DNA from: Nocardia grenadensis NBRC 108939
Lineage (GTDB): Bacteria > Actinomycetota > Actinomycetes > Mycobacteriales > Mycobacteriaceae
NCBI RefSeq assembly: GCF_001613445.1
Contig: NZ_BDCJ01000030.1
Coordinates: 34,757 to 98,756 of the forward strand
Length of the DNA stretch: 64,000 nt
Direction of reading: 5' to 3'
This document shows positions 8,091 through 16,393 of the stretch, in pieces. The notes beneath the pieces were generated by a model, which ran no database searches, was not told the origin of the DNA, and worked only from the letters and a program-made list of their open reading frames with translations. The translations under genes were made by a program, and so were the position numbers. Every line of letters starts with the position of its first letter. Positions within the stretch are counted from its first letter, which is position 1.

Positions 8091-8927
8091 TCACGTCGCC
8101 GGTCGATTCCGCCCGGTGGTCGATGCGGTGATCACCACGGTCGTGTATTTCATGACGAAGCTGCCACCGGCGTCGTCGACCGCGGACCCGAGACCGGTGA
8201 GCAACTGATCGAGCGTGTCCGGCGGGAACTGGCTGTGACCGCCGAAGGTGGGTATCTGCTCGAGCCACTCGTCCCGGGTGAAGCGGCGCGTCCAGGGAAA
8301 CTCCCACTGTTCGGGCGCCTCGAATGCGCCTGCTCGACGCATCCCGTCGCCGACCGCGTTGAACTGGCCGGCGTACATGGTGGGGCCCCCGAACGGTCCT
8401 CGGGCGAACGGCGAGCCGGGCAGGAGCCGCTGATAGACGGCCCCGAATGCCTGCGCGAGCTCGGCGGGGGGTGCGAACGCGTTCCAGAAGACGGCCAGCC
8501 GGCCACCCGGCCGCAGGACCTGTGCCGCCTTGGTGGCACCGCGGACGGGGTCCACCCAGTGCCAGGACTGCCCGGAGATCACTGCGTCGAAGTCCCGGCC
8601 CGCGGGATCCCAATTCTCGAACTTCGCCACCTCGACGGCGAATCCCTCCTCGGCCGCGAACGCGGCCATCCGCGGGTCGACCTCGACGCCGAGTACTCGA
8701 CATCCGGCCGCGGCGAAGGGTTGCGCTGAAATCCCGGTGCCGATGCCGACATCGAGGACATCGTGACCGGGAGCCGCCGCGATGACCCGAGCCGCCATCG
8801 CGGCGGGGTAACGCGGCCGGGTTCGGTCATAACGTTGCGGGTCATCGCCGAAGGACTGCGCGAGCCGGCGTGCGTAGTGGGATTCGCCCACGGGGGACGA
8901 CGACGAATCGGACGGTAGAGTGGTCAT
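8091..8927 (-). CDS. SAM-dependent class I methyltransferase
   Basis: 278 residues. The SAM-binding motif I is HDVLDVGIGTGIS, followed by VLGVEVDPRMAAFA (acidic residue binding the ribose) and FDAVISGQSWHWVDP, a signature of the Methyltransf_11/UbiE-like subgroup with a tryptophan-rich motif. The substrate is not predictable. The gene is divergent from a TetR regulator, and the 72-base spacer contains a strong palindromic operator that begins immediately before its ATG, so TetR-controlled expression is very likely. No strong Shine-Dalgarno sequence precedes the start, and the operator occupies that position, so it may be translated from a leaderless transcript. Confidence 0.8.
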   Translation of the reverse strand: MTTLPSDSSSSPVGESHYARRLAQSFGDDPQRYDRTRPRYPAAMAARVIAAAPGHDVLDVGIGTGISAQPFAAAGCRVLGVEVDPRMAAFAAEEGFAVEVAKFENWDPAGRDFDAVISGQSWHWVDPVRGATKAAQVLRPGGRLAVFWNAFAPPAELAQAFGAVYQRLLPGSPFARGPFGGPTMYAGQFNAVGDGMRRAGAFEAPEQWEFPWTRRFTRDEWLEQIPTFGGHSQFPPDTLDQLLTGLGSAVDDAGGSFVMKYTTVVITASTTGRNRPAT

Positions 8928-8957
8928 GCGCCCACTATGAGTGGGCGCTCGCCCACT
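8928..8957. promoter_or_regulatory. TetR-type operator between methyltransferase and TetR genes
   Basis: Perfect inverted repeat GCGCCCACT-ATG-AGTGGGCGC (8928-8948), followed at once by a third half-site CGCCCACT (8950-8957) that forms a second, overlapping dyad with the middle half. It touches the methyltransferase start codon and lies about 45 bases upstream of the regulator start. Such an arrangement normally represses both divergent genes. Confidence 0.75.
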
Positions 8958-8999
8958 TGTCAATCGCGGAGCGAGAACTACGGAAAGGGCGGTGCCCGG

Positions 9000-9716
9000 A
9001 TGCCGACCGGTGTGGCATTGCGTGATGCGCGCGAACAACTCTTCGCCGCCGCCCGGCGCGTCCTACTCCTCGGCGGACCCCATGGACTGACCAGCCGGGC
9101 GGTGACCACCGAAGCCGGAGTCGCCAAAGGCGTGATCCACCGGCACTTCACCGATTTCGACGCCTTCCTCGCCGAGTTCGTCCTCGACCGGATCGCGGCA
9201 CTCGACCGGCAGGCCGCGACGCTCCGCGATACCGCCGGGACCGGCCCCGTCGCCGAGAATCTCGCCACCGCCCTGACCGAGCTGTTCGACCCGGTGGCGG
9301 TAGCGATCGTCGCGCTCATCGTTTCTCGCGACGACCTACGAGTCCGCCTGCGCGAGGCCGGCGCGGCCCCCATACCTGTCCTGGGCGAAGGCACCGCCAT
9401 GATCGCCGACTACCTCACCGCCGAACGAGACCTCGGGCGCCTGGCCGCGGACGCCGACGTCGCCACCCTCGCCCCCACGCTCACCGGTGCGGCACACCTG
9501 CTATTCGCCGACCGCGAGAACGCACCGACCGCGGCCGCCGTCCACAGATCCGTACAGGCCGTGCTCACCGGCGCCCTGCCCCACAACCACACGCCTGAAC
9601 ACACCCGGCCGTTCTTCCGGCGCGCCGACAACCCTCACCCGGGTCCGCTCGATCTGGCCGCGCAGGCACGATCGCATCCGGAAGCTGTCGCCGATCCTGC
9701 GCCGACTCACCGATGA
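9000..9716 (+). CDS. TetR-family regulator, divergent from methyltransferase
   Basis: 238 residues. The helix-turn-helix is near residues 30-60 (LTSRAVTTEAGVAKGVIHRHFTDFDAFLAEF), in the usual TetR_N position. The C-terminal domain is helical and not assignable to a ligand class. The ATG used has GGAAAGGGCGG upstream; an earlier in-frame ATG lies inside the operator and is unlikely. It probably represses itself and the methyltransferase. The last 30 residues (His/Pro/Arg-rich) look disordered. Confidence 0.85.
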   Translation: MPTGVALRDAREQLFAAARRVLLLGGPHGLTSRAVTTEAGVAKGVIHRHFTDFDAFLAEFVLDRIAALDRQAATLRDTAGTGPVAENLATALTELFDPVAVAIVALIVSRDDLRVRLREAGAAPIPVLGEGTAMIADYLTAERDLGRLAADADVATLAPTLTGAAHLLFADRENAPTAAAVHRSVQAVLTGALPHNHTPEHTRPFFRRADNPHPGPLDLAAQARSHPEAVADPAPTHR

Positions 9717-10655
9717 CGAACGAGTCCTGGCAATCGACGAAATCGACCTGGCCGGCGCGGACCGCGGACCAATCGCCCGGAACGCGCACTTCGCGGGATC
9801 GGTCGAATGACCGGACACCCCATTCGCAAAGCCGATCGCGCCTGGGAGCCGACGACGTACTATCCGCGGAGAAACCGCCGGACCCGACCACGGCGGTCGC
9901 GCTACCGGCCGAGCAGGCAGCAGAACGGTCCGACAGGGTGGGCGGGCAGGGATCAGCCGCGGGAAATGCCCTCGAGGAACCCGACCGGATCTTCCGGAAC
10001 GGCGGGCGCACTTCCCCTGACCGGCGCGAGCCGATTCCCAACATTCATCGGTGTGGCGAGTCGCTCGAAGTCGACAATTGTGGGTCGCGAGGAGTTCGCT
10101 GAGTCTTCCGCACCGGCGCCGTACCTTCCCCGGTGCCCGGCGCCGGGTGCGGATTCTCGGGTGGCCGGATCACGTTGCCGCAGCGGGCCACCCAAGGGAC
10201 CAGAGTACAAGCTCGCGGTCCGAATCCCGGGAGATCGGCCCGGGGTGTCGGAAATGTGGACGCAATATTGCACGGTGCCGCTTGATATTTCGGCGGGCAG
10301 ACCCCGGTGAGCTGTATCCCCGACCGATACAGCTCACCTACCACACCGGTTGGCCCGGCGCAGGCAATTGGGGTACGCCGATAGCGGACGGCTATACCTC
10401 GGTGGCGGCGATTCGCGCCCGGGTGCCGGGCAGTGTCCGGATATCTGCGCAGGGGCCGGTCCTGATCACCGACCGGCGAATCGCACCGGTGGAAGGTACC
10501 GCACCGGCCACAGCCGCGCCAGTGGGAGTTCCGCGCCTTCGCGGGGGCCGGGCGGCCGGGCCGAGCGAGTTCGCCATCGATTAGCACGCCGTCGACCGCT
10601 CCAGGGCCCGAAAGGCGCTGCGGCAGTGTAAATGCAGGTGATCACTGGGCGGGAT
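9717..10655. other. About 0.94 kb without a convincing gene
   Basis: Open frames exist on both strands, but their products are Arg/Pro/Gly-rich and resemble no family I recognise, as expected of random high-GC sequence. The only clear structure is a perfect inverted repeat at 10306-10338. The first part (to about 9810) may be decayed coding sequence continuing after the TetR gene. The region separates the regulator from the end of mftG, so it would also hold any mft operon terminator. Confidence 0.5.
10306..10338. repeat. Perfect 13-bp inverted repeat in gene-poor region
   Basis: Arms GGTGAGCTGTATC (10306-10318) and GATACAGCTCACC (10326-10338) flank a seven-base loop. No T-run follows on either strand, so it may be an operator rather than a terminator. 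No adjacent gene explains it. Confidence 0.6.
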
Positions 10656-12113
10656 TCAGCGCAGTTCGGCGGACGCCCGTTCCGCCAGCAGCACCACGGT
10701 CGCCTGCGGACCCCGGCTCAGTGGTACCGGCACCACGGACAGGTCCACGACCGAGAGCCCGTCCACCCCGTGCACCCGGAACCGCTCGTCGACGACCGCC
10801 CGCGGATCGCCGGCGCGTCCCATCCGGCAGGTACCCCCGAGATGCTGTGAGGTGCCGAGGCGGTCGTACAGCCACCGATCCGAAACCGGGTCGACGGGGC
10901 CTACCGGTTCGGCCGCCATGGACCCGAGGATCTGCCCGGTCAACTCCACCGCGTTGCGCAGCCGGGTCCGGTCGGTTCCGGTCCCGAGGTAGCCGTGTTC
11001 GATCCGCGGCGCGGCCAGCGGATCGGCCGAGTTCAGCGTGATGGTGCCCGAACTGGTGGGCCGCATCAGGGTCACGCCCATCCGGTAGACCCCCGGTGTG
11101 AACGCGACCGTATAGGGACGGATCTCGATATCGTCGAACTCCAGGACGTATTCCAGGGGGACGGACCGGCCCGCGGGCGCCGGATGCCGGTAGTCGATAC
11201 CGATTTCGGGATGGTCGGTGAGCCATCGCCCGACCGGTACGTCGGCGACCACCGGGATACCCAGTGCCGTGGACTCCGCGGCCGGTCCGATACCGGAACG
11301 CAGCAGCAGTGCCGCCGATTCGATCGCGCCCGCGCACACCACCACCCGGTCGGCCCGGATCGTGTCGGGTCGGCCGCCGTGGAGGCAGTCGGCGCCGACC
11401 ACTCGGTCGCCGCGGAAACGCAGCCGGGTCACCAGGGTTTCGCCCTGCACCGTCAGATTGGGACGCGATAGCGCCGGTAGCAGATACGAATGCGCGGGAC
11501 CTATCCGATGACGCCGGCCGGAGGCATCGGGCGGCCCGACCGTGCACGGCACCGGGCCTACGCCCGCCTCGGGGCCGCCGGGCAACGCGTTCCAGTCCGC
11601 GACCTCACCGAATCCGAGTTCCCCGCAGGCCGTGCCGAACTCCTCGACCAGCCGAGTGAACGCGCGCGTCCGGCGTACCGGGACCGGCCCCGCCCGGCCG
11701 TGGCCGGGGTGATCGCCGTAGTCGTGATCGTTCTCGAGCGCCCGGAAATAGGGCAGCACCGATTCGAAATCCCACGCGCGGGTACCCACTTCCCCGCTCC
11801 ATGCCGCGAAATCCCGCGCCGCGGCCCGGATGAAATAGGACCCGTTCACCGACCCCGAACCGCCGATACCGCGGCCGCGCACGATGGTGCCCGGTCGGCC
11901 CGGTGCCAGGGCTACGGGATAACGCCACAACCAGGCGACCTGGTCACCGAGCGGCAGGTCGGCACTGTCGGCGAGCTCCGGGGGGAAATCGTCGGCCGAA
12001 GCCCAGTGGCTACCCGCCTCCACCACCCGCACAGTATGTCCCGGATCTTCGCTGAGCCGGGCAGCCAGCACACATCCGGCGCTCCCGGCGCCGATGATCA
12101 GCGTGTCCACCAT
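10656..12113 (-). CDS. mftG: Mycofactocin-associated GMC oxidoreductase
   Basis: 485-residue FAD-dependent GMC-family oxidoreductase. In mycobacteria MftG is reported to oxidise reduced mycofactocin, linking the cofactor to respiration. The FAD-binding glycine motif is IIGAGSAG (residues 6-13). The second GMC signature is RGRGIGGSGSVNGSYF, and the C-terminal active-site region contains SQHLGGTCRMG and VVPVPLSRGPQATVVLLAE. The start lies 19 bases from the mftF stop, so it is co-transcribed as the last gene of the cluster. The length is near that of the mycobacterial protein. Assignment to MftG rather than another GMC enzyme rests on both sequence and position. Confidence 0.85.
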   Translation of the reverse strand: MVDTLIIGAGSAGCVLAARLSEDPGHTVRVVEAGSHWASADDFPPELADSADLPLGDQVAWLWRYPVALAPGRPGTIVRGRGIGGSGSVNGSYFIRAAARDFAAWSGEVGTRAWDFESVLPYFRALENDHDYGDHPGHGRAGPVPVRRTRAFTRLVEEFGTACGELGFGEVADWNALPGGPEAGVGPVPCTVGPPDASGRRHRIGPAHSYLLPALSRPNLTVQGETLVTRLRFRGDRVVGADCLHGGRPDTIRADRVVVCAGAIESAALLLRSGIGPAAESTALGIPVVADVPVGRWLTDHPEIGIDYRHPAPAGRSVPLEYVLEFDDIEIRPYTVAFTPGVYRMGVTLMRPTSSGTITLNSADPLAAPRIEHGYLGTGTDRTRLRNAVELTGQILGSMAAEPVGPVDPVSDRWLYDRLGTSQHLGGTCRMGRAGDPRAVVDERFRVHGVDGLSVVDLSVVPVPLSRGPQATVVLLAERASAELR

Positions 12114-12132
12114 GCGGGGCGACCTGCTCGGG

Positions 12133-13533
12133 TTACTGGGGCGGGGCGGTCGGCTTCAGGGCGGCGGGACTGCCCGCCCGGAGCGCGCCCAGCCACAGGC
12201 CGGTGCCGTAGCCGATATCGTCGACCCGCCGGAACACGATATAGCGCAGCGGATCCAGTCCGCCGGGCTCGCGATGGGTGTACCAGTCGACCGCGCCCTC
12301 GGCCACCGCCAGCGATAGTGCGATCTGTCGTATCCGGCGGGAGAACAGCATGGCGGCCAGGGTTATCGGCCAGTAGTGCCGGCACATGGCCGAGGCGATC
12401 CGCCACAGACCGGCGAAAAACCCGCGTGCCACGTAGATCGCCGCGACACCGGTCGGGTTGTCGACGCCGGCGAACGCGCGCCGCAACCGGCGCAGCGGCA
12501 GCAGCAGTGTGAGTCCCGCGCCCAGCACGCCCCAGCGGGTCCGGGTCGCCAGCAGCATAGCCGCCGCCGCGGTCCATTTCGGTACCTGCAGCGGTGACAC
12601 CATTCCCGCGTGCCGGTCGCTGAGCGGGGCGGCGCCGGTGCCGTAGAACATCTTGCGACGGAACCAGTCCCGGAACGACACCCGGTGATCGTGGGCCACG
12701 TGCGCGGCCGGTTCGTAGCGGGCCCGCCAGCCCGAACGCTCGAGCCGCCAGCACAGGTCCACATCCTCGGCGACCTGCATGGTCTCGTCGAAACCGCCTT
12801 CGGCTTCCAGCACCGAGCGGCGCACCAGCAGCGCGGCGCTGGGCACATAGGACACCACCCCGCGTGATTGCACCGCCGATTCGCGGCGGCCCAGATCCAG
12901 CGAGGAGCGGGCGTGCTCATAGCGCGCCAGCGTATTGGTCTCCGGGTCCAGCGCCACGATCCGCGGCGCGACCAGGGCGACCTGAGGGTCGCTGAAATGC
13001 CCGAGCATAACTTCGAGCCAGCCGCTGCGCGGTACCACGTCCGAGTCGAGGAAGGCCACGAACTGGGTCGTCGCGGCCCGCAGGCCGGTGTTACGGGCCG
13101 CGGCGGGGCCGCGGCGCCGTTCGTGCCGCAGCACTTTCACCCGGCAGCGGCCGGTGTGCCCGTCGGCGATCCGTACCTCGTCGTCGGAACCGTCGTCGAC
13201 AACGATCACCGTATGACCGCGCAGCGCGGCCAGCAGCCGGTCCAGCCCGCCGGGGTTGTTGTGCAGCGGGACGATGATCGTCACATCCTCCGGCGACGGC
13301 AACAGCCGCGGCCGGGGATTGGCCACCCCGGAATCCAGTAGCCGTCTGGCAACCACTGCCGATTGCGGGCTGTTCACCTCGAGATAGCCGTCACCGATCA
13401 TTTCGGCGGCCTCGGGAGCCAGGCGCAGCAACCGGGCAGGTGAACCTCCGATAAGGATTCGCCCCCCCGAGTATGCGCGCACCCGTGGGTCGATCCGCAC
13501 CCCGAATCCGTCGGGCAGGCGATCATTGCGCAT
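12133..13533 (-). CDS. mftF: Mycofactocin glycosyltransferase
   Basis: 466-residue GT2 glycosyltransferase that adds the beta-1,4-glucose chain to premycofactocin. The N-terminal RLPDGFGVRIDPRVR and GGSPARLLRLAPEA are MftF hallmarks. The GT2 core is visible: VTIIVPLHN, VIVVDDGSDD (DDG nucleotide-binding site), FLDSDVVP (DxD), and EDVDLCWRL. Two to three hydrophobic helices near the C-terminus suggest membrane association. The ATG chosen matches the family N-terminus; upstream pairing with a ribosome-binding site is weak. It follows mftBC after 193 bases containing a terminator-like hairpin, so it may have its own promoter or depend on read-through. Confidence 0.88.
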   Translation of the reverse strand: MRNDRLPDGFGVRIDPRVRAYSGGRILIGGSPARLLRLAPEAAEMIGDGYLEVNSPQSAVVARRLLDSGVANPRPRLLPSPEDVTIIVPLHNNPGGLDRLLAALRGHTVIVVDDGSDDEVRIADGHTGRCRVKVLRHERRRGPAAARNTGLRAATTQFVAFLDSDVVPRSGWLEVMLGHFSDPQVALVAPRIVALDPETNTLARYEHARSSLDLGRRESAVQSRGVVSYVPSAALLVRRSVLEAEGGFDETMQVAEDVDLCWRLERSGWRARYEPAAHVAHDHRVSFRDWFRRKMFYGTGAAPLSDRHAGMVSPLQVPKWTAAAAMLLATRTRWGVLGAGLTLLLPLRRLRRAFAGVDNPTGVAAIYVARGFFAGLWRIASAMCRHYWPITLAAMLFSRRIRQIALSLAVAEGAVDWYTHREPGGLDPLRYIVFRRVDDIGYGTGLWLGALRAGSPAALKPTAPPQ

Positions 13534-13668
13534 TCCACGGATGGTAACTGCCGATTCGATACAAGACATCAGCAGTCCGGGAAAAAGTGCTTCGAGCCGA
13601 GGAAATTCCCGGAATTATCGGGCGTGCGGGCATGAAATAGATCACCGCGGCCGTAGCGCAGGCATGAA

Positions 13669-13714
13669 AAGCCGCCCGGAGCAATGGTCTGGCTACCGTC
13701 GCTCCGGGCGGCTT
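13669..13714 (-). terminator. Intrinsic terminator after mftBC
   Basis: Minus-strand 14-bp stem (arms 13701-13714 and 13669-13682, 18-base loop) ending in CGGCTTTTC, that is, a GC-rich stem plus a short U-run. It lies immediately after the mftBC stop and before mftF. Confidence 0.75.
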
Positions 13715-13726
13715 CCCGGAAGTTGC

Positions 13727-15232
13727 TCACACGAGCGGACTCTCGTCGCACGCGCGCGCCGGACGCCGCGCCGGCGGCAACAGCGTCAGCGGAACCGGAC
13801 CCCCGGAACGCGCCCGGCGCGGGGCGGTCTTTCGCGAATGGTCCACCGCCGGACGCGGGATCACCCGTCCGGTGGCGGCCAGCGCCGCTTCCCCGTAGCC
13901 CTGCACGCATTCCGGATCCGGACCATCGGCCGGCAGTCCGGTGAAGAACTTCGCCGCCATACACCCGCCCCGGCAGGAGTCGTAGTGCGCGCACGAGGCG
14001 CAGGCCCCGCCGCCGCTGGGCTCCCGCAACTCCTCGAACAGCGCCGATTCCCGCCACACCGTGGCGAAACCGCCGTCGGTGACCACGTTTCCGGCATGGA
14101 ATTTCTCGTGGATGGCGAATGGGCAGGCGTAGACGTCACCCAGCGGATCGACCAGACACACCACCCGGCCGGCCCCGCACATGTTCAGTCCCGGCAGCGC
14201 CTGACCGTAGGCGGAGAGATGGAAGAACGAATCCCCGGTGAGCACACCCTCGCCGTTGCGGACCAGCCAGTCGTAGAGCGTGCGCTGCTGTTCCGGAAGC
14301 GGATGCAGTTCGTCCCAGACATCCGCACCGCGGCCCGACGGCCGGAGCCGGGTCAGCCGCAGGGTGGCGCCGTAACGGTCCGCGATCTCTTTGAACTGGT
14401 CGAGCTGGTCGATATTGTGCCGGGTGGCCACCACGGACAATTTCGCGTCCCGGAAGCCGGCGTTCGCGAGATTCTCCAGCGCCCGGATCGCCGTGGCGTA
14501 GCTACCCGGCCCGCGGACCGCGTCGTTCACCTCGGCGTCGGCACCGTCCAGCGAAATCTGGACGTCGACATAATCGCTGGCGGCGAGCCGCTGCGCGACC
14601 TCCGGAGTGATCCGGACCCCATTCGTGGAGAACTTCACCCCGACCTGATGCGAGGTCGCGTAATCGACCAGTTCCCAGAAATCCGGACGCACGGTGGGTT
14701 CACCGCCGCCGATGTTCACATAGAACACCTGCATCCGCTGGAATTCGTCGATCAGCGCCTTGCACTGTTCGGTGCTGAGTTCACCCGGATCACGCCTGCC
14801 CGACGACGACAGACAATGCACACACGAGAGATTGCACGCATAGGTGAGTTCCCAGGTGAGGCAAATCGGAGCCGCCAGACCCGATTCGAAACGGTCGACC
14901 AGCCGGACCGCCGGATCGGCCGGACCCACCCCGGTGAAGGGCGCGGGCTCACCGAGCACCGCCGTTTCCGGCGCGCGCTGGATCATCTGCGAATCGGCCA
15001 GTTCGGTCAGCGCCCGCAGGTACGGGGCGGCGGCCGCGTCCTCGATCCCGGCGGCCCGGACGGCCGCCCGCGCCGAGGTGTGCCCCGGCAGGGAACGCAC
15101 GATCTCGACGATCCGCGGATTCTTCAGGAACGACAGCTTGCGGGTTCCGAAGTGGTAGAGCAGCGCACCGAAGGGCTCCGGCCGCAGCGCCACCCGGGGA
15201 TGCAACTGCCAGCGGTTTTCCAGATCGAGCAT
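13727..15232 (-). CDS. mftC: MftB-MftC fusion: mycofactocin RiPP recognition domain plus radical SAM maturase
   Basis: 501 residues joining two proteins that are separate in mycobacteria. Residues 1-95 are MftB, the precursor-binding chaperone (WQLHPRVALRPEPFGALLY, RKLSFLKN). From about 105 onward is MftC, which oxidatively decarboxylates and cyclises the C-terminal Val-Tyr of MftA. The radical SAM cluster ligands are C133-x3-C137-x2-C140, and GGGEP follows at about 175-179. The SPASM domain cysteines include C352, C370, C411, C414, C420, C424 and C442, which bind two auxiliary clusters. A linker of about 15 residues (ETAVLGEPAPFTGVG) lies between the halves with no stop or frame change. The start has GGGAG seven bases upstream and lies 16 bases after mftA. 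Confidence 0.9.
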   Translation of the reverse strand: MLDLENRWQLHPRVALRPEPFGALLYHFGTRKLSFLKNPRIVEIVRSLPGHTSARAAVRAAGIEDAAAAPYLRALTELADSQMIQRAPETAVLGEPAPFTGVGPADPAVRLVDRFESGLAAPICLTWELTYACNLSCVHCLSSSGRRDPGELSTEQCKALIDEFQRMQVFYVNIGGGEPTVRPDFWELVDYATSHQVGVKFSTNGVRITPEVAQRLAASDYVDVQISLDGADAEVNDAVRGPGSYATAIRALENLANAGFRDAKLSVVATRHNIDQLDQFKEIADRYGATLRLTRLRPSGRGADVWDELHPLPEQQRTLYDWLVRNGEGVLTGDSFFHLSAYGQALPGLNMCGAGRVVCLVDPLGDVYACPFAIHEKFHAGNVVTDGGFATVWRESALFEELREPSGGGACASCAHYDSCRGGCMAAKFFTGLPADGPDPECVQGYGEAALAATGRVIPRPAVDHSRKTAPRRARSGGPVPLTLLPPARRPARACDESPLV

Positions 15233-15248
15233 GGTTGGCTCCCGCCGG

Positions 15249-15398
15249 TCAGTAGACGCCGCACATACCGTCGATGGACACCTCTTCGATCAGCGATTCC
15301 TCGATCACGGGCGCATTCGCGGCCGCGTCGGTGTCGACGGTTGCGATCGGGCCGCGGTGATCGGTTTCGGCCGGTCCGAAGGAACGGTTGTCCGCCAT
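15249..15398 (-). CDS. mftA: Mycofactocin precursor peptide
   Basis: 49-residue ribosomal precursor. It ends with the invariant IDGMCGVY, whose last two residues become the redox core after MftC and later processing. The leader EESLIEEVSIDG is the MftB recognition region. GGAGG precedes the ATG by five bases. It is the first gene of the minus-strand mft operon and is divergent from a TetR gene, with about 275 bases between them. Confidence 0.95.
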   Translation of the reverse strand: MADNRSFGPAETDHRGPIATVDTDAAANAPVIEESLIEEVSIDGMCGVY

Positions 15399-15674
15399 GG
15401 CTACCTCCACAGATTGGTGCCTGCGCCGGCTCGCTGCCGTGGTGACCCGCCCGCCGCGGCGCCGCTGGGGAAACCGCCGGTGGGCCCCGGCACAGCGCCG
15501 GCGCCGCGGTCGCCCGGTGCGACCACCGTCACACCATAACGTCATCCACTGACAAAATGGAACAGTTTTCGGGTAATGTCCACGCTCACGCCGGAACGCG
15601 ACCTCTAGACTGCGGGGGCAGAGCAGCTGAACAGAACGTGACGGGCGGATGCCGCTCGACGTGTAGAGGTGGCA

Positions 15675-16325
15675 ATGGGAGTCGTGCGAATGCAGGCGAG
15701 CGCGGGCGGGGGCGGTAACGGCAGCACCCTCTCGGAGACCGAGATCGTCGAAGCGGCACTTCGGGTGGTCCGCGCCGACGGGGTGGAGAAGCTGTCCATG
15801 CGACGACTATCCCGCGAGCTCGGTGTCTCCCCCATGGCGCCGTACTACTACGTCGCCGACAAGCGCGAACTACTGGACCTGGTGGCCACCGCGGCACTGA
15901 CCGGGGTGCGCAAGCCGCCGCCCGACTCGGGACCCTGGCAGGACCGCCTCGTCGATCTGCTCGCCCAGATCGACGAACGGCTGCGCCGGCACCCCGGACT
16001 GGGCGATGTGCTCATCGAGCAGATGCTCGGGAAACAGCTCGACCTGATCGCCGGAATCATGGAGATCCTCTACGAGGCCGGGTTCGACGATCGCAATGTG
16101 CTGGCCGGTTACGCGACCATCCACACCTACCTGTTCGGCCGCCGGCGGGTGAATCCGCGCAACCTCGACACCCCGCCCGATGTGGTGATGCCGGAACGAG
16201 TGGCCCGCGCAATGGAACACCTGCCCGATCTGCGGGGCAAGTATTCCTACGATTTCGGGGTGGGCGTCCTGGTCTCCGGCCTGGAGAGTCAGCTCGTCCG
16301 CCAACAGTCCGCCGGCATAGGCTAA
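15675..16325 (+). CDS. TetR-family regulator between mftA and kshB
   Basis: 216 residues. The helix-turn-helix is at about residues 30-60 (LSMRRLSRELGVSPMAPYYYVADKRELLDLV), which resembles the tetracycline-repressor-like subgroup with a C-terminal TetR_C-type domain. It occupies the place where mftR sits in mycobacteria, but its sequence does not look like canonical MftR (which, as I recall it, has a DVSVDDVARAAGIARRTLFRYY-type motif). It is 68 bases upstream of kshB on the same strand. It may control kshB, mft, or both. Several in-frame starts exist; the ATG with AGAGGTGG upstream was chosen. Confidence 0.8.
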   Translation: MGVVRMQASAGGGGNGSTLSETEIVEAALRVVRADGVEKLSMRRLSRELGVSPMAPYYYVADKRELLDLVATAALTGVRKPPPDSGPWQDRLVDLLAQIDERLRRHPGLGDVLIEQMLGKQLDLIAGIMEILYEAGFDDRNVLAGYATIHTYLFGRRRVNPRNLDTPPDVVMPERVARAMEHLPDLRGKYSYDFGVGVLVSGLESQLVRQQSAGIG

Positions 16326-16328
16326 AAT

Positions 16329-16342
16329 TGGAACACGTTCTA
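16329..16342. promoter_or_regulatory. KstR-type operator upstream of kshB
   Basis: TGGAACACGTTCTA fits the KstR consensus TNNAACNNGTTNNA at every fixed position. It is embedded in a wider imperfect dyad running to the flanking AAAA and TTTT (16324-16347). KstR represses cholesterol-catabolism genes in mycobacteria and rhodococci until a 3-oxo-cholestenoyl-CoA ligand appears. The site lies 52 bases before the kshB start and just after the TetR stop. Confidence 0.75.
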
Positions 16343-16393
16343 GTTTTGCCGTAGGCTCGAAGCCACCGGCAATCAGTGTTTCGAGAGGACGAG

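Noticed and set aside
9807..10310. Frame containing ALPLTGA, resembling a sortase motif
   Set aside because: No signal peptide, no C-terminal hydrophobic segment and no stop after a charged tail; the motif is accidental in a non-coding region.
15554..15575. Second KstR-like site near mftA (ATGGAACAGTTTTC)
   Set aside because: Only one half fits TNNAACNNGTTNNA; the GTT half is TTT. It resembles the kshB site only loosely.
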